Shown piece by piece: positions 51,696 through 60,729 of a DNA stretch of 64,000 bases. The DNA lies in NCBI RefSeq assembly GCF_001650695.1, contig NZ_LWQS01000032.1:48127-112126 (forward strand), read 5' to 3'. Below the pieces are notes generated by a model. The model was not told the origin of the DNA and made no database searches. It was given only the letters and a program-made list of their open reading frames with translations. Numbering within the stretch: position 1 is the first letter of the stretch; every line of letters starts with the position of its first letter. This stretch comes from Chloroflexus islandicus (GTDB lineage Bacteria > Chloroflexota > Chloroflexia > Chloroflexales > Chloroflexaceae). A program made the position numbers and the translations under genes.

Positions 51696-52937
51696 ATGAG
51701 AAACCGTTCTGTCCGTTGGCTGGTGTTGGTCCTCACGCTGATCAGCCTGATCCTGACGGCATGCGGCACGCAGCCGGCTGCTCAGCCGACTGCTGCCCCC
51801 GCTGCTGAACCAACGACGGCGCCGGCAGCACCCGCCGAAGAGTTTACCTTCGGTATGGTGCTGGTGGGGCCGATCAATGACGGCGGCTGGAATCAGGCCC
51901 ATTACGAGGGCGCGCAGTATGTGGTCGAGCACGTCCCCGGCGTCAAGTTCATCTACATTGACAAGGTCAATCCGGCTGATCGTCCGAATGTCAAGGTCGA
52001 GCAGGCAATCGAAGAACTGATCGGGCAAGGGGCGAAGTTGATCATCACCAACTCGGCTGAGTTCGCCGATGGCACCAATATCGCGGCGGCGGCGCATCCT
52101 GATGTGTTCTTTATCCATGCCTCCGGCGATAAGGTGCTGACCGGCGAAGCGCCGCCGAACGTGCGCAATCTGATGGGCCGTATGGAGTATGGCAAGATGA
52201 TCGCCGGTTGCGCAGCAGCTCTGACCACCGAAGCCGGCAAGCTGGCGTACCTCGGCCCGCTGATCGACCCTGAAACCCGCCGCTTGGTCAACTCGACCTA
52301 CCTCGGTGCGCGCTATTGCTGGGAAACCTACCGTGGCCGCCCGGCCAGCGAGCTGGCGTTTAAGGTGACGTGGATCGGTTTCTGGTTCAACATCCCCGGC
52401 GTGACCCTCGACCCCACCAAGGTGGCGAACGATTTCATCAACGAGGGCTATGATGTGATCCTCTCTGGCATCGACACCACCGAGGGGATTGTCGAAGCGA
52501 ATAAGGCGACTCAAGCCGGCAAGCGGGTGTTTGCCGTTCCGTACGATTTTGCCGGCGCCTGTGCGCAAGGTGAGGCGGTGTGTCTCGGTGTGCCCTATTT
52601 CAACTGGGGGCCTGACTACAAGCGGCTGGTCGAGCTGGCCCGCGCCGGCAAGTGGGAACCGGCATGGGAGTGGACGGGGCCGAATTGGAGCAATATCAAC
52701 GATCCTGATACCAGCATGATCGGGTTTGTCAAAGGCCCTGCCCTCAGCGCCGAGAATGCGGCCAAGCTCGACGAGTTTATCGCCAAGCTGGCTGACGGCA
52801 GCCTGAACCTGTTCACCGGCCCGCTGTTCTATCAGGATGGCACCGTGTTCGTGCCGGAAGGGCAGGTCGCCGACGACAAAACGATTTGGTATACCCAGCA
52901 GTTGCTGGCCGGGATCGAGGGTCAAAGCGCGCCGTAA
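51696..52937 (+). CDS. BMP-family ABC transporter substrate-binding lipoprotein
   Basis: 413 aa. Signal peptide with lipobox LTAC and a Pro/Ala-rich linker, then a BMP/PnrA domain (FTFGMVLVGPINDGGWNQAH). This family binds nucleosides for ABC import. Other features: NSAEFADGTNIAAAAHPD, SGDKVLTG, IDTTEGIVEANKATQAGKR. ATG 51696 has AAGGAG at 7 nt. First gene of a four-gene importer operon; a 44-bp perfect palindrome follows, as often seen where the binding protein is made in excess. Confidence 0.93.
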   Translation: MRNRSVRWLVLVLTLISLILTACGTQPAAQPTAAPAAEPTTAPAAPAEEFTFGMVLVGPINDGGWNQAHYEGAQYVVEHVPGVKFIYIDKVNPADRPNVKVEQAIEELIGQGAKLIITNSAEFADGTNIAAAAHPDVFFIHASGDKVLTGEAPPNVRNLMGRMEYGKMIAGCAAALTTEAGKLAYLGPLIDPETRRLVNSTYLGARYCWETYRGRPASELAFKVTWIGFWFNIPGVTLDPTKVANDFINEGYDVILSGIDTTEGIVEANKATQAGKRVFAVPYDFAGACAQGEAVCLGVPYFNWGPDYKRLVELARAGKWEPAWEWTGPNWSNINDPDTSMIGFVKGPALSAENAAKLDEFIAKLADGSLNLFTGPLFYQDGTVFVPEGQVADDKTIWYTQQLLAGIEGQSAP

Positions 52938-52945
52938 AAACAAAT

Positions 52946-52989
52946 AATAATTGGTAGAGACGGACGGCCGTCCGTCTCTACCAATTATT
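52946..52989 (+). terminator. 44-bp perfect palindrome after the binding-protein gene
   Basis: Arms AATAATTGGTAGAGACGGAC plus GG, then the exact complement: 22 bp each side, no mismatch. The outer ends are A/T-rich and TTTT follows. Placed 8 bp after the first gene and 11 bp before the ATPase gene, it should act as partial terminator or mRNA 3'-end stabiliser. Confidence 0.7.
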
Positions 52990-53000
52990 TTGACGAAATC

Positions 53001-54500
53001 ATGCATATCGCGGTTGAAAACCTGACCAAACGGTTTGGCCCGGTTTGCGCAAACGACCGGTTGACGGTTTCCTTCGCCGCCGGCCAGATCCACGGCGTGC
53101 TAGGCGAGAATGGCGCCGGCAAGAGCACGCTGATGAAGCTGTTGTCTGGCTACATTCAGCCTGACGAAGGGCGGATCGTGTTTAACGATGCTCCCCGCCG
53201 TCTGCGCGGGCCGGGTGATGCGCTGGCAGCCGGTGTGGGCATGGTGCAGCAAGAGCCGCTCGATATTCCGGCATTCACCGTGCTGGAAAATCTGCTCTGC
53301 GCGGCGCCGCCGGGGGTGTTTCGTTCGCGCCGCGCCGCGCAGACGGCGCTGCTTGAGCTGGCCGGACGGTTGGGGTTTCCGGTTGATCCGGCGGCGCGGC
53401 TCGACCAGTTGACGATTGGCCAGCGCCAACAAGTTGAAATTATGCGCCTGCTGTTGTGCGGTGCGCAGGTGTTGATTCTCGATGAGCCAACCACCGGCAT
53501 TACAGCAGCGCAGGCGCGGGCCTTGTTTGCGGCGTTGCGCCAGATCGCCGCTGAAGGCCGCACCGTGCTGTTTGTGTCGCATAAGCTGGAAGAGGTGGCA
53601 GAGCTGTGCCATACCGTGACCGTCTTGCGTAACGGTCACGTCGTGCCTCCCGGCCAGTTGCCGATGCCGCAACCCCAAGAGTATCTGCTGTCGTTGATGT
53701 TTGGCGAGTCTGGCGCTGCGCCGCCGATCTATCGCCCCTTGCCGGCCATTGATGCGCCGCCAGTCTGGGAGTTGCGCCACGTCACGGCCCGTAGCGGCGC
53801 TTTGCACTTGGTCGATCTGAACCACCGCTTTGCCGCCGGGCGGATTATCGGCTTAGCCGGTCTCGATGGCAGCGGCCAGCAAGTGTTGCTGCGCCTGCTG
53901 GCCGGCCAGCAAGCGCCCGATCATGGGCAAGTGTTGGTGAATGGACGTGATCTAACCGGCGCAGGATCGATCGCGTTTCGCCAAGCTGGGGTCGAATATC
54001 TGCCGGCTGACCGGTTGCACGATGGCATGATCGGGGCCTTGTCGTTGGCTGATCACTTCGCCTTGTTGCAACGCAACGGGTTGCTGGTCGATCGCCGCCG
54101 CGCCGAAGAGCTGGCCCGGCAGGCGATTGCCGAGTATCAGATCAAGGCGACGCCGGTGACACCAATTGCCTCCCTTTCTGGCGGTAATCAGCAGCGGGCG
54201 ATGCTCGCCCTCATTCCGTCCACTGCGCGCGGCATTCTGGCCGAGCAACCGACTCGCGGTCTTGATGTCGCCTCGGCGCGCGCGATTTGGAGCCGGTTGC
54301 AGGCGCGCCGTGATGATGGCTGTTGTATCATCTTCTCTTCGCCCGATCTCGATGAGATTATGGAATACAGCGACGAGGTGATCGTCTGTTTTGCCGGCCG
54401 GATCGGGCCGCCGATACCGCGCGCGCTGCTCTCGGCGAGCCGCTTGGCCGAGTTGATCGGCGGGGTTGGCTTTGATGCGCTGGTGGATGTGGTGCGATAG
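53001..54500 (+). CDS. Nucleoside ABC transporter ATP-binding protein (two ABC domains)
   Basis: 499 aa. First ABC domain: GENGAGKSTLMKLLSGYI, signature LTIGQRQQVEI, Walker B VLILDEPTTGIT. Second domain: GLDGSGQQVLLRLLAG lacks the P-loop Lys, as usual for this importer class, with signature LSGGNQQRAMLAL and GILAEQPTRGLDV (Gln for the Walker B Asp-Glu region). Powers the two permeases encoded next. ATG 53001, no strong ribosome site. Confidence 0.93.
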   Translation: MHIAVENLTKRFGPVCANDRLTVSFAAGQIHGVLGENGAGKSTLMKLLSGYIQPDEGRIVFNDAPRRLRGPGDALAAGVGMVQQEPLDIPAFTVLENLLCAAPPGVFRSRRAAQTALLELAGRLGFPVDPAARLDQLTIGQRQQVEIMRLLLCGAQVLILDEPTTGITAAQARALFAALRQIAAEGRTVLFVSHKLEEVAELCHTVTVLRNGHVVPPGQLPMPQPQEYLLSLMFGESGAAPPIYRPLPAIDAPPVWELRHVTARSGALHLVDLNHRFAAGRIIGLAGLDGSGQQVLLRLLAGQQAPDHGQVLVNGRDLTGAGSIAFRQAGVEYLPADRLHDGMIGALSLADHFALLQRNGLLVDRRRAEELARQAIAEYQIKATPVTPIASLSGGNQQRAMLALIPSTARGILAEQPTRGLDVASARAIWSRLQARRDDGCCIIFSSPDLDEIMEYSDEVIVCFAGRIGPPIPRALLSASRLAELIGGVGFDALVDVVR

Positions 54501-54541
54501 CTGTGCGGTAAGCAGGCATACATTGCTACGGACGTGACGAC

Positions 54542-55564
54542 ATGCGGACAGATCGGTTGAAATTGGCGGCTAACCTCACCCGGCCCTTGCTAGCCTTGGT
54601 TGCCGCCTTTGCCCTCACCACGCTAGCCTTGCTCAGCACCGGCGTCTCGCCGTTAGAGGCGTATCGCCTCGTGTTGTTTGGCGCATTCAGCACACCGGTG
54701 CGGCTGAGCGATATGATCATGCTGGCTGCGCCGCTGTTGTTGTGCGCGGTTGGGCTGAGCATCACCTTTGCCGGCGGCCTGTACAATCTCGGCGTCGAGG
54801 GGCAGATGATCGCCGGCGCGATTGCGGCGATGGTGCCGTTGCGCCTCTGGCCTGATTGGCCGCCATTGCTGCTCTGGCTGCTGGCTGGCCTGAGCGGCGC
54901 CGCTGGCGGCGCGTTGTGGGCTTTGCTGATCGGCGCCTTGCGCCGGTATGCCAACGTTAGCGAGATTTTTGCCGGCTTGGGTATGAATTTTCTCGCCAGC
55001 GGGCTGGCGCTCTATATGGTGTTGGGGCCATGGCGACGGCAGACCTCGGCCTCGTTGTCGGGCACCGATCTGCTGCCGCGCGACCTCTGGCTGCCGACGA
55101 TCGACCGGCTGCGCTTGGCGCCTGCTGCGCCAGTGATTGCACTGCTGGCATTGGCGATCGTTTGGTGGGCATTGACCAAAACGCGCTGGGGGTTAGAGGT
55201 GCGCGCGGTGGGCCTCAATCCGGCGGCGGCTGGGAGGTTGGGGGTGGCTGCCTTCCGCCGCATGGCCGAAACGTTGGCCGCTTGCGGCGCCTTGGCCGGC
55301 ATCGCTGGAATGTTGCAGGTCGTGGCCGTGCATCACGCGCTGATCCCCAATATTTCGAGCGGAATTGGGTTGCTGGGCTTGCTGGTGGCGCTGTTGGCGC
55401 GGGCCGATCCGCGCTGGCTGTTGCCGATTGCAGTCGCCTTCGCTTCCTTTACCGTCGGCAGCATTCAATTGCCGTTGACGTTAGGGATTGATAGCGCAAT
55501 TGCCGGGGTCTTGCAAGGGGCGCTGGTGCTGTTTGCGTTGGTTGCCCGCGCGCGGGTGCGTTAA
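54542..55564 (+). CDS. Nucleoside ABC transporter permease 1
   Basis: 340 aa, about nine TM helices, BPD_transp_2 family. Characteristic SITFAGGLYNLGVEGQMIAG and SEIFAGLGMNFLASGLALY segments. Pairs with the next permease to form the channel. 41 bp after the ATPase gene. Confidence 0.9.
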   Translation: MRTDRLKLAANLTRPLLALVAAFALTTLALLSTGVSPLEAYRLVLFGAFSTPVRLSDMIMLAAPLLLCAVGLSITFAGGLYNLGVEGQMIAGAIAAMVPLRLWPDWPPLLLWLLAGLSGAAGGALWALLIGALRRYANVSEIFAGLGMNFLASGLALYMVLGPWRRQTSASLSGTDLLPRDLWLPTIDRLRLAPAAPVIALLALAIVWWALTKTRWGLEVRAVGLNPAAAGRLGVAAFRRMAETLAACGALAGIAGMLQVVAVHHALIPNISSGIGLLGLLVALLARADPRWLLPIAVAFASFTVGSIQLPLTLGIDSAIAGVLQGALVLFALVARARVR

Positions 55565-55588
55565 CCGTCACATCATCGTAGGTTCGCT

Positions 55589-56575
55589 ATGGATCAACTC
55601 TGGATCGATCTCGCCGCTGTGCTAGCCGCTGCCTCGCCGCTGGTCATCGCCGCGATGGGTGAGACGCTCAGCGAGCGGGCTGGTGTGATTAACCTCTCGC
55701 TCGATGGGACGATGCTGTTAGCCGCGATGACTGGTTTTGCGGTGGCGCTGACCACCGGCAATCTGCTGTTGGGGTTTGCGGCGGCGGCGCTGGTCGGCGC
55801 TGCGGTTGCCGCGGTGCTCGGCCTCTTCAGTCTGACCCTCGGCCAGTCACAGACGGCGGTCGGCTTTGTGTTGGCGCTGCTCTGCACCGATCTCTCGTCG
55901 TTTCTCGGAGCGCCGTTCGTGCGCGTGCCCGGCCCGGCAGTGCCCTTTACGCCCATCCCGGTTTTGGCCGATGTGCCGGTGGTTGGGACGCTCTTCTTTC
56001 GCCACGATCCGGTGATCTACGCCAGTTTTCTGATCATTCCGGCTACGGCGTATCTGCTCTACGGCACCCGGCTCGGCTTGATCGTGCGCGCGCTCGGCGA
56101 GCGGCCAGCGGCAGTGTATGCCCGTGGCGTGGATGTGACCCGCTGGCGTTATGCGCTATTGATCGCCGGCGGCGCCTTAGTGGGCATTGCCGGCGCGGCC
56201 TTTTCGCTCGATCTCAAGCAAGGCTGGAGCTACCGCCATACCTTTGGCGCCGGCTGGATCGTGCTGGCGATCGTGATCTTCGGCGGCTGGCGACCGTGGC
56301 GGGTGGCGTTGGGATGCTATCTCTTCGCGGCGCTCGAGATTGTCGCCACCCGCTCGCAGAGCGCATTGCCGAACATCCCTACCCAAATCGTGCAGGTGGC
56401 TCCGTTTGTGTTGATGATCTTCGTGCTGGCCTTGGTCAATCTGGCCTCGTCACCGGCAGCGATGCGCCGGGTAGCGACCTTGCCGCAGATCTGGCAACGG
56501 CCATTGCTCGGCGCGATCAACCGGCTGCGCGCCACTGCCCCCGCCGCCCTCGGCCAACCGTTTGAACGGCCATAA
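55589..56575 (+). CDS. Nucleoside ABC transporter permease 2
   Basis: 328 aa, BPD_transp_2 family. MGETLSERAGVINLSLDGTM is the family signature (as in YufQ-type permeases), followed by LGQSQTAVGFVLALL, LGLIVRALGERPAAVYARGV and GWIVLAIVIFGGWRPWRVAL. Last gene of the operon; an AGCCGCACGGCCGTGCGGCT palindrome begins 5 bp after the stop. Confidence 0.9.
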   Translation: MDQLWIDLAAVLAAASPLVIAAMGETLSERAGVINLSLDGTMLLAAMTGFAVALTTGNLLLGFAAAALVGAAVAAVLGLFSLTLGQSQTAVGFVLALLCTDLSSFLGAPFVRVPGPAVPFTPIPVLADVPVVGTLFFRHDPVIYASFLIIPATAYLLYGTRLGLIVRALGERPAAVYARGVDVTRWRYALLIAGGALVGIAGAAFSLDLKQGWSYRHTFGAGWIVLAIVIFGGWRPWRVALGCYLFAALEIVATRSQSALPNIPTQIVQVAPFVLMIFVLALVNLASSPAAMRRVATLPQIWQRPLLGAINRLRATAPAALGQPFERP

Positions 56576-56579
56576 TGGG

Positions 56580-56599
56580 AGCCGCACGGCCGTGCGGCT
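56580..56599. terminator. Palindrome AGCCGCACGGCCGTGCGGCT after the importer operon
   Basis: 20-bp perfect palindrome between convergent genes; a sibling (GCCGCA-GGCC-TGCGGC type) lies at about 56632-56650 before the GT4 stop. Likely bidirectional terminator pair. Confidence 0.55.
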
Positions 56600-56648
56600 C
56601 TACATAATGTTCATTCACCCAATTGGTACAGCCGCAGGCCGTGCGGCG

Positions 56649-57863
56649 TTACGATAACAACGACCGGTACAGCGCCACCGTCTGCTGCGCGATGGCATCC
56701 CAACTAAAGACCTGCTCGACCCGCCGCCGGCCGGCTTGGCCGAATCGTTCGCGCAACGCCGGATCGGCCAGCAACCGGTTGATCGCCGCCGCCAGCTCGG
56801 ACGAAAACGCTGCCGGATCGACCGGATCGAAGCTGCCCGGTTTGAGGTTGGGGTCAACTAGCAAGCCAGTCTCTTCCGGTACCACCACCTCTTTGATCCC
56901 GCCGACCGCCGAAGCGACTACCGCTGTCTCGCATGCCATCGCTTCCAGATTGATAATCCCAAACGGCTCGTACACGCTGGGGCAGCAGAAGACCGCGGCG
57001 TGCGAATAGAACTGGATCACGTCTTGGCGCGGCAGCATCTCGCGGATCCAGATCACGCCGGGCCGCTGCGCGCTCACCGCCGCCACCCGCTCCTCCATCT
57101 CAATCCCGATCTCTTTAGTGTCGGGTGCGCCGGCGCAGAGCACCACCTGCGCCGCCGGATCGATCTGCGGGATAGCGTTGACCAGATGGATAATCCCCTT
57201 CTGGCGCGTAATCCGCCCCACAAACAGCACGAACGGGCGGCCCGGATCGACCCCGTACCGTTCGAGTGCATCAGTCGCGCTCGTTTTGCGGTATTCGTGC
57301 AGATCGATCCCGTTGTAGATAACATGCACGCGGGCCGGATCGACGTTAAACAGCCGCAGAATATCATTCCGCGTCTCTTGCGAGACGGCCACCACCGCGT
57401 TGGCCTGCTCGATCGCGGTGCGCTCGATCCACGAACTGAGGTGGTAGGCGTTGCCCAATTGCTCAACCTTCCACGGGCGCAGCGGTTCGAGCGAGTGAAT
57501 CGTCAGCACATACGGAATGCCCCACAGCTTGCTGGCGAAAAGACCGGCCAGATCGGTATACCACGTGTGGCAATGCACCACGCTCGCATCAAGGGTGTCT
57601 TTCGCCATCGCCAGCGAACGGGCCACCGCATCGACCGCGCTGGCGAAACGCGGGTCGGTGTTCTGGCGCGACTCTTCCCAGCGCGGATAGCCACGCACAG
57701 TCAGATTCGGATCATCAACCCGCTGATCGCCGAAACAGCGCACCTCAACCGGCACAATTCGCGCAAGGGCTTGGCTCAGATATTCGACATGAACTCCGGC
57801 CCCGCCGTAGATGTACGGCGGGTATTCGTTGGTAAAGATCGCCACGCGGCGCAGTTCAGGCAT
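56649..57863 (-). CDS. GT4 glycosyltransferase, glycogen synthase (GlgA/GlgM-like)
   Basis: 404 aa. N-terminal FTNEYPPYIYGGAGVHVEYL is the glycogen-synthase donor-binding motif; then HCHTWYTDLAGL, FVGRITRQKGIIHLVNA and FCCPSVYEPFGIINLEAMAC with the GT4 E-x7-E motif. Length fits the short actinobacterial-type enzyme (maltose-1-phosphate or glycogen synthase, ADP-glucose dependent) rather than GT5. Fits with malQ in the same window. ATG 57863. Confidence 0.85.
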   Translation of the reverse strand: MPELRRVAIFTNEYPPYIYGGAGVHVEYLSQALARIVPVEVRCFGDQRVDDPNLTVRGYPRWEESRQNTDPRFASAVDAVARSLAMAKDTLDASVVHCHTWYTDLAGLFASKLWGIPYVLTIHSLEPLRPWKVEQLGNAYHLSSWIERTAIEQANAVVAVSQETRNDILRLFNVDPARVHVIYNGIDLHEYRKTSATDALERYGVDPGRPFVLFVGRITRQKGIIHLVNAIPQIDPAAQVVLCAGAPDTKEIGIEMEERVAAVSAQRPGVIWIREMLPRQDVIQFYSHAAVFCCPSVYEPFGIINLEAMACETAVVASAVGGIKEVVVPEETGLLVDPNLKPGSFDPVDPAAFSSELAAAINRLLADPALRERFGQAGRRRVEQVFSWDAIAQQTVALYRSLLS

Positions 57864-57947
57864 AGCGAGCCTCTTGAACTAGTGCAAAGGTGAACCAGTG
57901 TCTTCAGTATACATCCTTTTGCCGCGAGCGAATCAGGCCTGATCGCG

Positions 57948-57953
57948 TATAAT
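57948..57953 (+). promoter_or_regulatory. -10 box (TATAAT) for the LysE gene
   Basis: Consensus -10, start near 57960, leader about 15 nt with AAGGG. The -35 is poor. Confidence 0.4.
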
Positions 57954-57973
57954 GCGCCAAAAAAGAAGGGAAG

Positions 57974-58588
57974 ATGATGATCGAACTGTTCATTCGCGGA
58001 GTGCTGTTTGGGTTGGCGATCGCGGCGCCGGTCGGCCCCATCGGTCTGCTGTGTATTAGACGGACGATAACCGATGGCCGGATCGCCGGGTTTATCAGCG
58101 GGTTGGGTGCGGCGACGGCTGATGCGCTCTATGGTTCGATCGCGGCGTTGGGTTTGCAGGCGCTCAGTCTGTGGCTGCTTGGCATCAGCCCGATCTTGCG
58201 TATCGTGGGTGGCGTAGCGCTGCTCTGGATCGGTCTGACCACGATGCTGGCGCGACCGCAGCCGATTGTCGCCCAACCCGAACCGACCAAACGAGGACTG
58301 CTCGGCGCGTATGTCTCTACCCTCTTCTTGACCCTCACCAACCCGGCGACGATCCTAATCTTTACCGTGATCTTCGCCGGTCTTGGGCTGAGCGCCGGCG
58401 CCGGCGGCTTGGCTGGCTTGGCTTTGGTGGCCGGGGTGGCAATTGGCTCGGCGCTCTGGTGGACGATTCTGAGCGGCGGGGTGGGGTTCGTGCGTGGGCG
58501 CGTCACGCCGCCGATGTTGCGGGTGATCAATGTGGTGTCGGGGTTGATTATTGGCGGGTTTGGGGTGGCGGCGTTGTTTGTTGGATAA
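57974..58588 (+). CDS. LysE-family amino-acid exporter
   Basis: 204 aa with about six TM helices. GVLFGLAIAAPVGPIGLLCI near the start and FLTLTNPATILIFTVIFAGL are LysE/RhtB hallmarks. Exports amino acids; substrate unknown. ATG 57974 or 57977, AAGGG just upstream. Confidence 0.88.
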   Translation: MMIELFIRGVLFGLAIAAPVGPIGLLCIRRTITDGRIAGFISGLGAATADALYGSIAALGLQALSLWLLGISPILRIVGGVALLWIGLTTMLARPQPIVAQPEPTKRGLLGAYVSTLFLTLTNPATILIFTVIFAGLGLSAGAGGLAGLALVAGVAIGSALWWTILSGGVGFVRGRVTPPMLRVINVVSGLIIGGFGVAALFVG

Positions 58589-58589
58589 C

Positions 58590-58632
58590 GGGGCGCAGCG
58601 CCGCTGCGGGGGCACAGCGGCGCTGTGCCCAT
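58590..58632. repeat. Palindromes between LysE and thiN
   Basis: GGGCACAGC-GGC-GCTGTGCCC (58611-58631) preceded by a GCGCAGC/GCTGCG type hairpin. Same design as the other gene-end palindromes. Confidence 0.55.
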
Positions 58633-58652
58633 ACGAGGCAAGGTTGAGAGCG

Positions 58653-59294
58653 ATGTACGTTGTGATTGTTGCGAATGCGCCGGGACTTGATCTGTCGCCG
58701 TACCGGCATCTGCTAGCGGCTGCCGATCGGGTGATCGCCGCTGATGGCGGCGGCACGGCGCTCTTTGCCCACGGCTATACGCCGTACCTGCTGATCGGCG
58801 ACCTCGATTCGATCGCTGCCGAGGCCTTAGCGGCGTATCAAGCGCAGGGGGTGGCAATTGAGCGCCACCGTCCTGACAAAGATGAGACCGATTTAGAATT
58901 GGCGTTACTCGCAGCGGTGAACCTCGGCGCGAGCCGGATCGACATCATCGGCGCGCTCGGCGGGAGGTGGGATCAGTCGTTGGCCAATGTGTCGTTGTTA
59001 GGGATGGCTGAGCTGCGTGAGCGGCAGGTGCGGCTGATCGATCATCCGCAACAGATCTGGCTCGTGCGCGACGAGAGTTTCATTCCCGGCGCGATTGGCG
59101 ATACCGTCTCGCTGCTGCCGTTCGGCGGCGATGCGCACGGCATCACCACCGAAGGCTTAGCGTACCCTCTACGCAACGGCTCGTTGCTGCACGATCGGGC
59201 GCGCGGCGTCAGTAACGTGATCACCGCGACTCCGGCGCGGGTGCAGGTGGGTGATGGGGCGCTGCTGATCGTGTGGACGGCGCGCGCACTTTGA
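58653..59294 (+). CDS. thiN: Thiamine pyrophosphokinase
   Basis: 213 aa. Makes thiamine diphosphate from thiamine and ATP. Signatures: RVIAADGGGTALFAHGYTP, LLIGDLDSI, HRPDKDETDLELAL and IIGALGGRWDQSLANV. ATG 58653 chosen because the protein then begins MYVVIVANAP as relatives do; upward extension is palindrome DNA. No TPP riboswitch is seen. Confidence 0.93.
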   Translation: MYVVIVANAPGLDLSPYRHLLAAADRVIAADGGGTALFAHGYTPYLLIGDLDSIAAEALAAYQAQGVAIERHRPDKDETDLELALLAAVNLGASRIDIIGALGGRWDQSLANVSLLGMAELRERQVRLIDHPQQIWLVRDESFIPGAIGDTVSLLPFGGDAHGITTEGLAYPLRNGSLLHDRARGVSNVITATPARVQVGDGALLIVWTARAL

Positions 59295-59433
59295 AGACGA
59301 ACCATTGGGCGCGATAGCCGCACCGCCGTGCGGGGTAGGCGGCGCACTTTCCTGCGCTGCCAACAATGCGTTGCACCGTTGGGTAGGCTGGAAGCCGCAC
59401 CGCCGTGCGGAGCCGCACCGCCGTGCGGCACTC
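59295..59433. repeat. Gap with GCCGCAC palindromes between convergent genes
   Basis: Three copies of GCCGCACCGCCGTGCGG-type sequence (about 59320-59336, 59396-59412 and 59412-59428). Likely bidirectional termination between thiN and tyrS. Confidence 0.6.
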
Positions 59434-60606
59434 CTACACCACGCGCACAAACTTGCGCCGGCCCACCTGCACCACCACGTTCGCGCCGGGGTTGAGGGTC
59501 AGCGTATACCCATCCACCCGCTCGCCATCGACCCGCACGCCGCCGCCGTCGATCAAGCGGCGCGCTTCGCTCTTGCTCGGCGCAAGGCCGGCAGCAACCA
59601 GCACCTCGACGATTCCGGCGGGCGCTTCAAGGGCAAAGTTCGGAATATCTTCCGGCAACTCGCGTTCGACAAACTGGCGGATGAACGCCGCTTCGGCTGC
59701 CGCTGCCGCCGCCGGGTCGTGGAACTGGGCCACAATCTCGCGCGCCAGCCGCATCTTGAGATCGCGGGGATTGACCTGCCCGGCTGCCATGGCCGTCTTC
59801 ATCTCGTGAACCTCGGCCATCGGCACGTCGGTCAGCACTTCAAAATAGAGTGGCAACACCTCGTCACTCATTGACATAATACGACCGTACATCTCGGCGG
59901 GCGGCATGCGAATATCGACGGTATTGTTAAACGTCTTCGACATCTTGCGCCCGTCGGTGCCGGGAATGAGCGGCACGAGGAAGACCTGCTGCGGCGTCAT
60001 GCCCAACTGCGCCATCAGTTCGCGCCCGGCCAGAATGTTAAACTTCTGGTCAGTGCCGCCAAACTCGACATCGGCCTTAATCGCGACCGAGTCGTAGGCT
60101 TGCAGCATCGGGTACATCAGTTCGAGAATCGTCAGCGGCGCGCCGGTCTCGTAGCGTTTGCGGAAGGTCTCGTGTGACAGCATCTGGGCCAGCGTGAAGC
60201 GTCCGGCCAAATCGAGCGCGTTTTCCAGCGTAAACTGGCCAAACCATTCGCTCTGCCAGCGCACCTCGGTGCGTTGGCGGTCAACCACCCGGAAAAACTG
60301 CTCCATGTAGGTCTCGGCGTTGGCGCGCACCTCAGCCGCCGATAAGCGGGTGCGCGTTTCATCACGCCCGCTCGGATCGCCAATCTGCGCCGTCCAGTCG
60401 CCGACGATCAACACCACCTGATGGCCCAACTCTTGAAAGGCGCGTAATTTGCGCAGACCCACCGCGTGCCCGATGTGCATATCGGGCTTGGTCGGATCGA
60501 ACCCTTGTTTCAGGCGCAGCGGCGTCCCGCTTTGCAGGCGAGCGCGTAATTCGCTTTCGACAATGACTTCGGCAACGCCGCGACTCAGCAGTTCGGACAC
60601 ATCCAT
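59434..60606 (-). CDS. tyrS: Tyrosine--tRNA ligase
   Basis: 390 aa class I synthetase. HIGH-type motif in DPTKPDMHIGHAVGLRKL, YPMLQAYDSVAIKADVEFGG substrate site, KMSKT in GRKMSKTFNN, C-terminal S4 RNA-binding domain (KSEARRLIDGGGVRVDGERV). ATG 60606 chosen (GGGAG at 8 nt); the alternative ATG 60633 lies inside a leader hairpin. Own promoter at 60696-60724. Confidence 0.96.
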   Translation of the reverse strand: MDVSELLSRGVAEVIVESELRARLQSGTPLRLKQGFDPTKPDMHIGHAVGLRKLRAFQELGHQVVLIVGDWTAQIGDPSGRDETRTRLSAAEVRANAETYMEQFFRVVDRQRTEVRWQSEWFGQFTLENALDLAGRFTLAQMLSHETFRKRYETGAPLTILELMYPMLQAYDSVAIKADVEFGGTDQKFNILAGRELMAQLGMTPQQVFLVPLIPGTDGRKMSKTFNNTVDIRMPPAEMYGRIMSMSDEVLPLYFEVLTDVPMAEVHEMKTAMAAGQVNPRDLKMRLAREIVAQFHDPAAAAAAEAAFIRQFVERELPEDIPNFALEAPAGIVEVLVAAGLAPSKSEARRLIDGGGVRVDGERVDGYTLTLNPGANVVVQVGRRKFVRVV

Positions 60607-60624
60607 GCTCAACGCTCCCAATGG

Positions 60625-60651
60625 CAGCGACATTGCCCGGCAACGTCGCTG
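60625..60651 (-). promoter_or_regulatory. Leader hairpin of tyrS
   Basis: CAGCGACGTTGCC / GGCAATGTCGCTG arms on the transcript with one G-U pair, loop about 5 nt. It hides an in-frame ATG and lies just before the ribosome site. Confidence 0.5.
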
Positions 60652-60695
60652 CGAGGATACAACGATACGCGCTTCCAGTCGCTCAAACGCCGTGC

Positions 60696-60724
60696 ATGCT
60701 AACAGGCGAGCGGACTAGTGTCAA
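60696..60724 (-). promoter_or_regulatory. Sigma-70 promoter of tyrS
   Basis: Minus strand TTGACA, 17 nt, TAGCAT. The -35 starts 5 bp after the stop of the upstream regulator gene, so tyrS has its own promoter despite same-strand order. Leader about 85 nt. Confidence 0.7.
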
Positions 60725-60729
60725 GCGCG

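Noticed and set aside
51678..53093. 471-codon minus-strand frame opposite the BMP lipoprotein gene
   Set aside because: The plus strand has a signal peptide, lipobox and BMP motifs; the minus frame crosses the palindrome and the next gene start without any domain.
53001..54500. Loss of the Walker A Lys in the second ABC domain as a defect
   Set aside because: Degenerate second sites are normal for this importer ATPase class.
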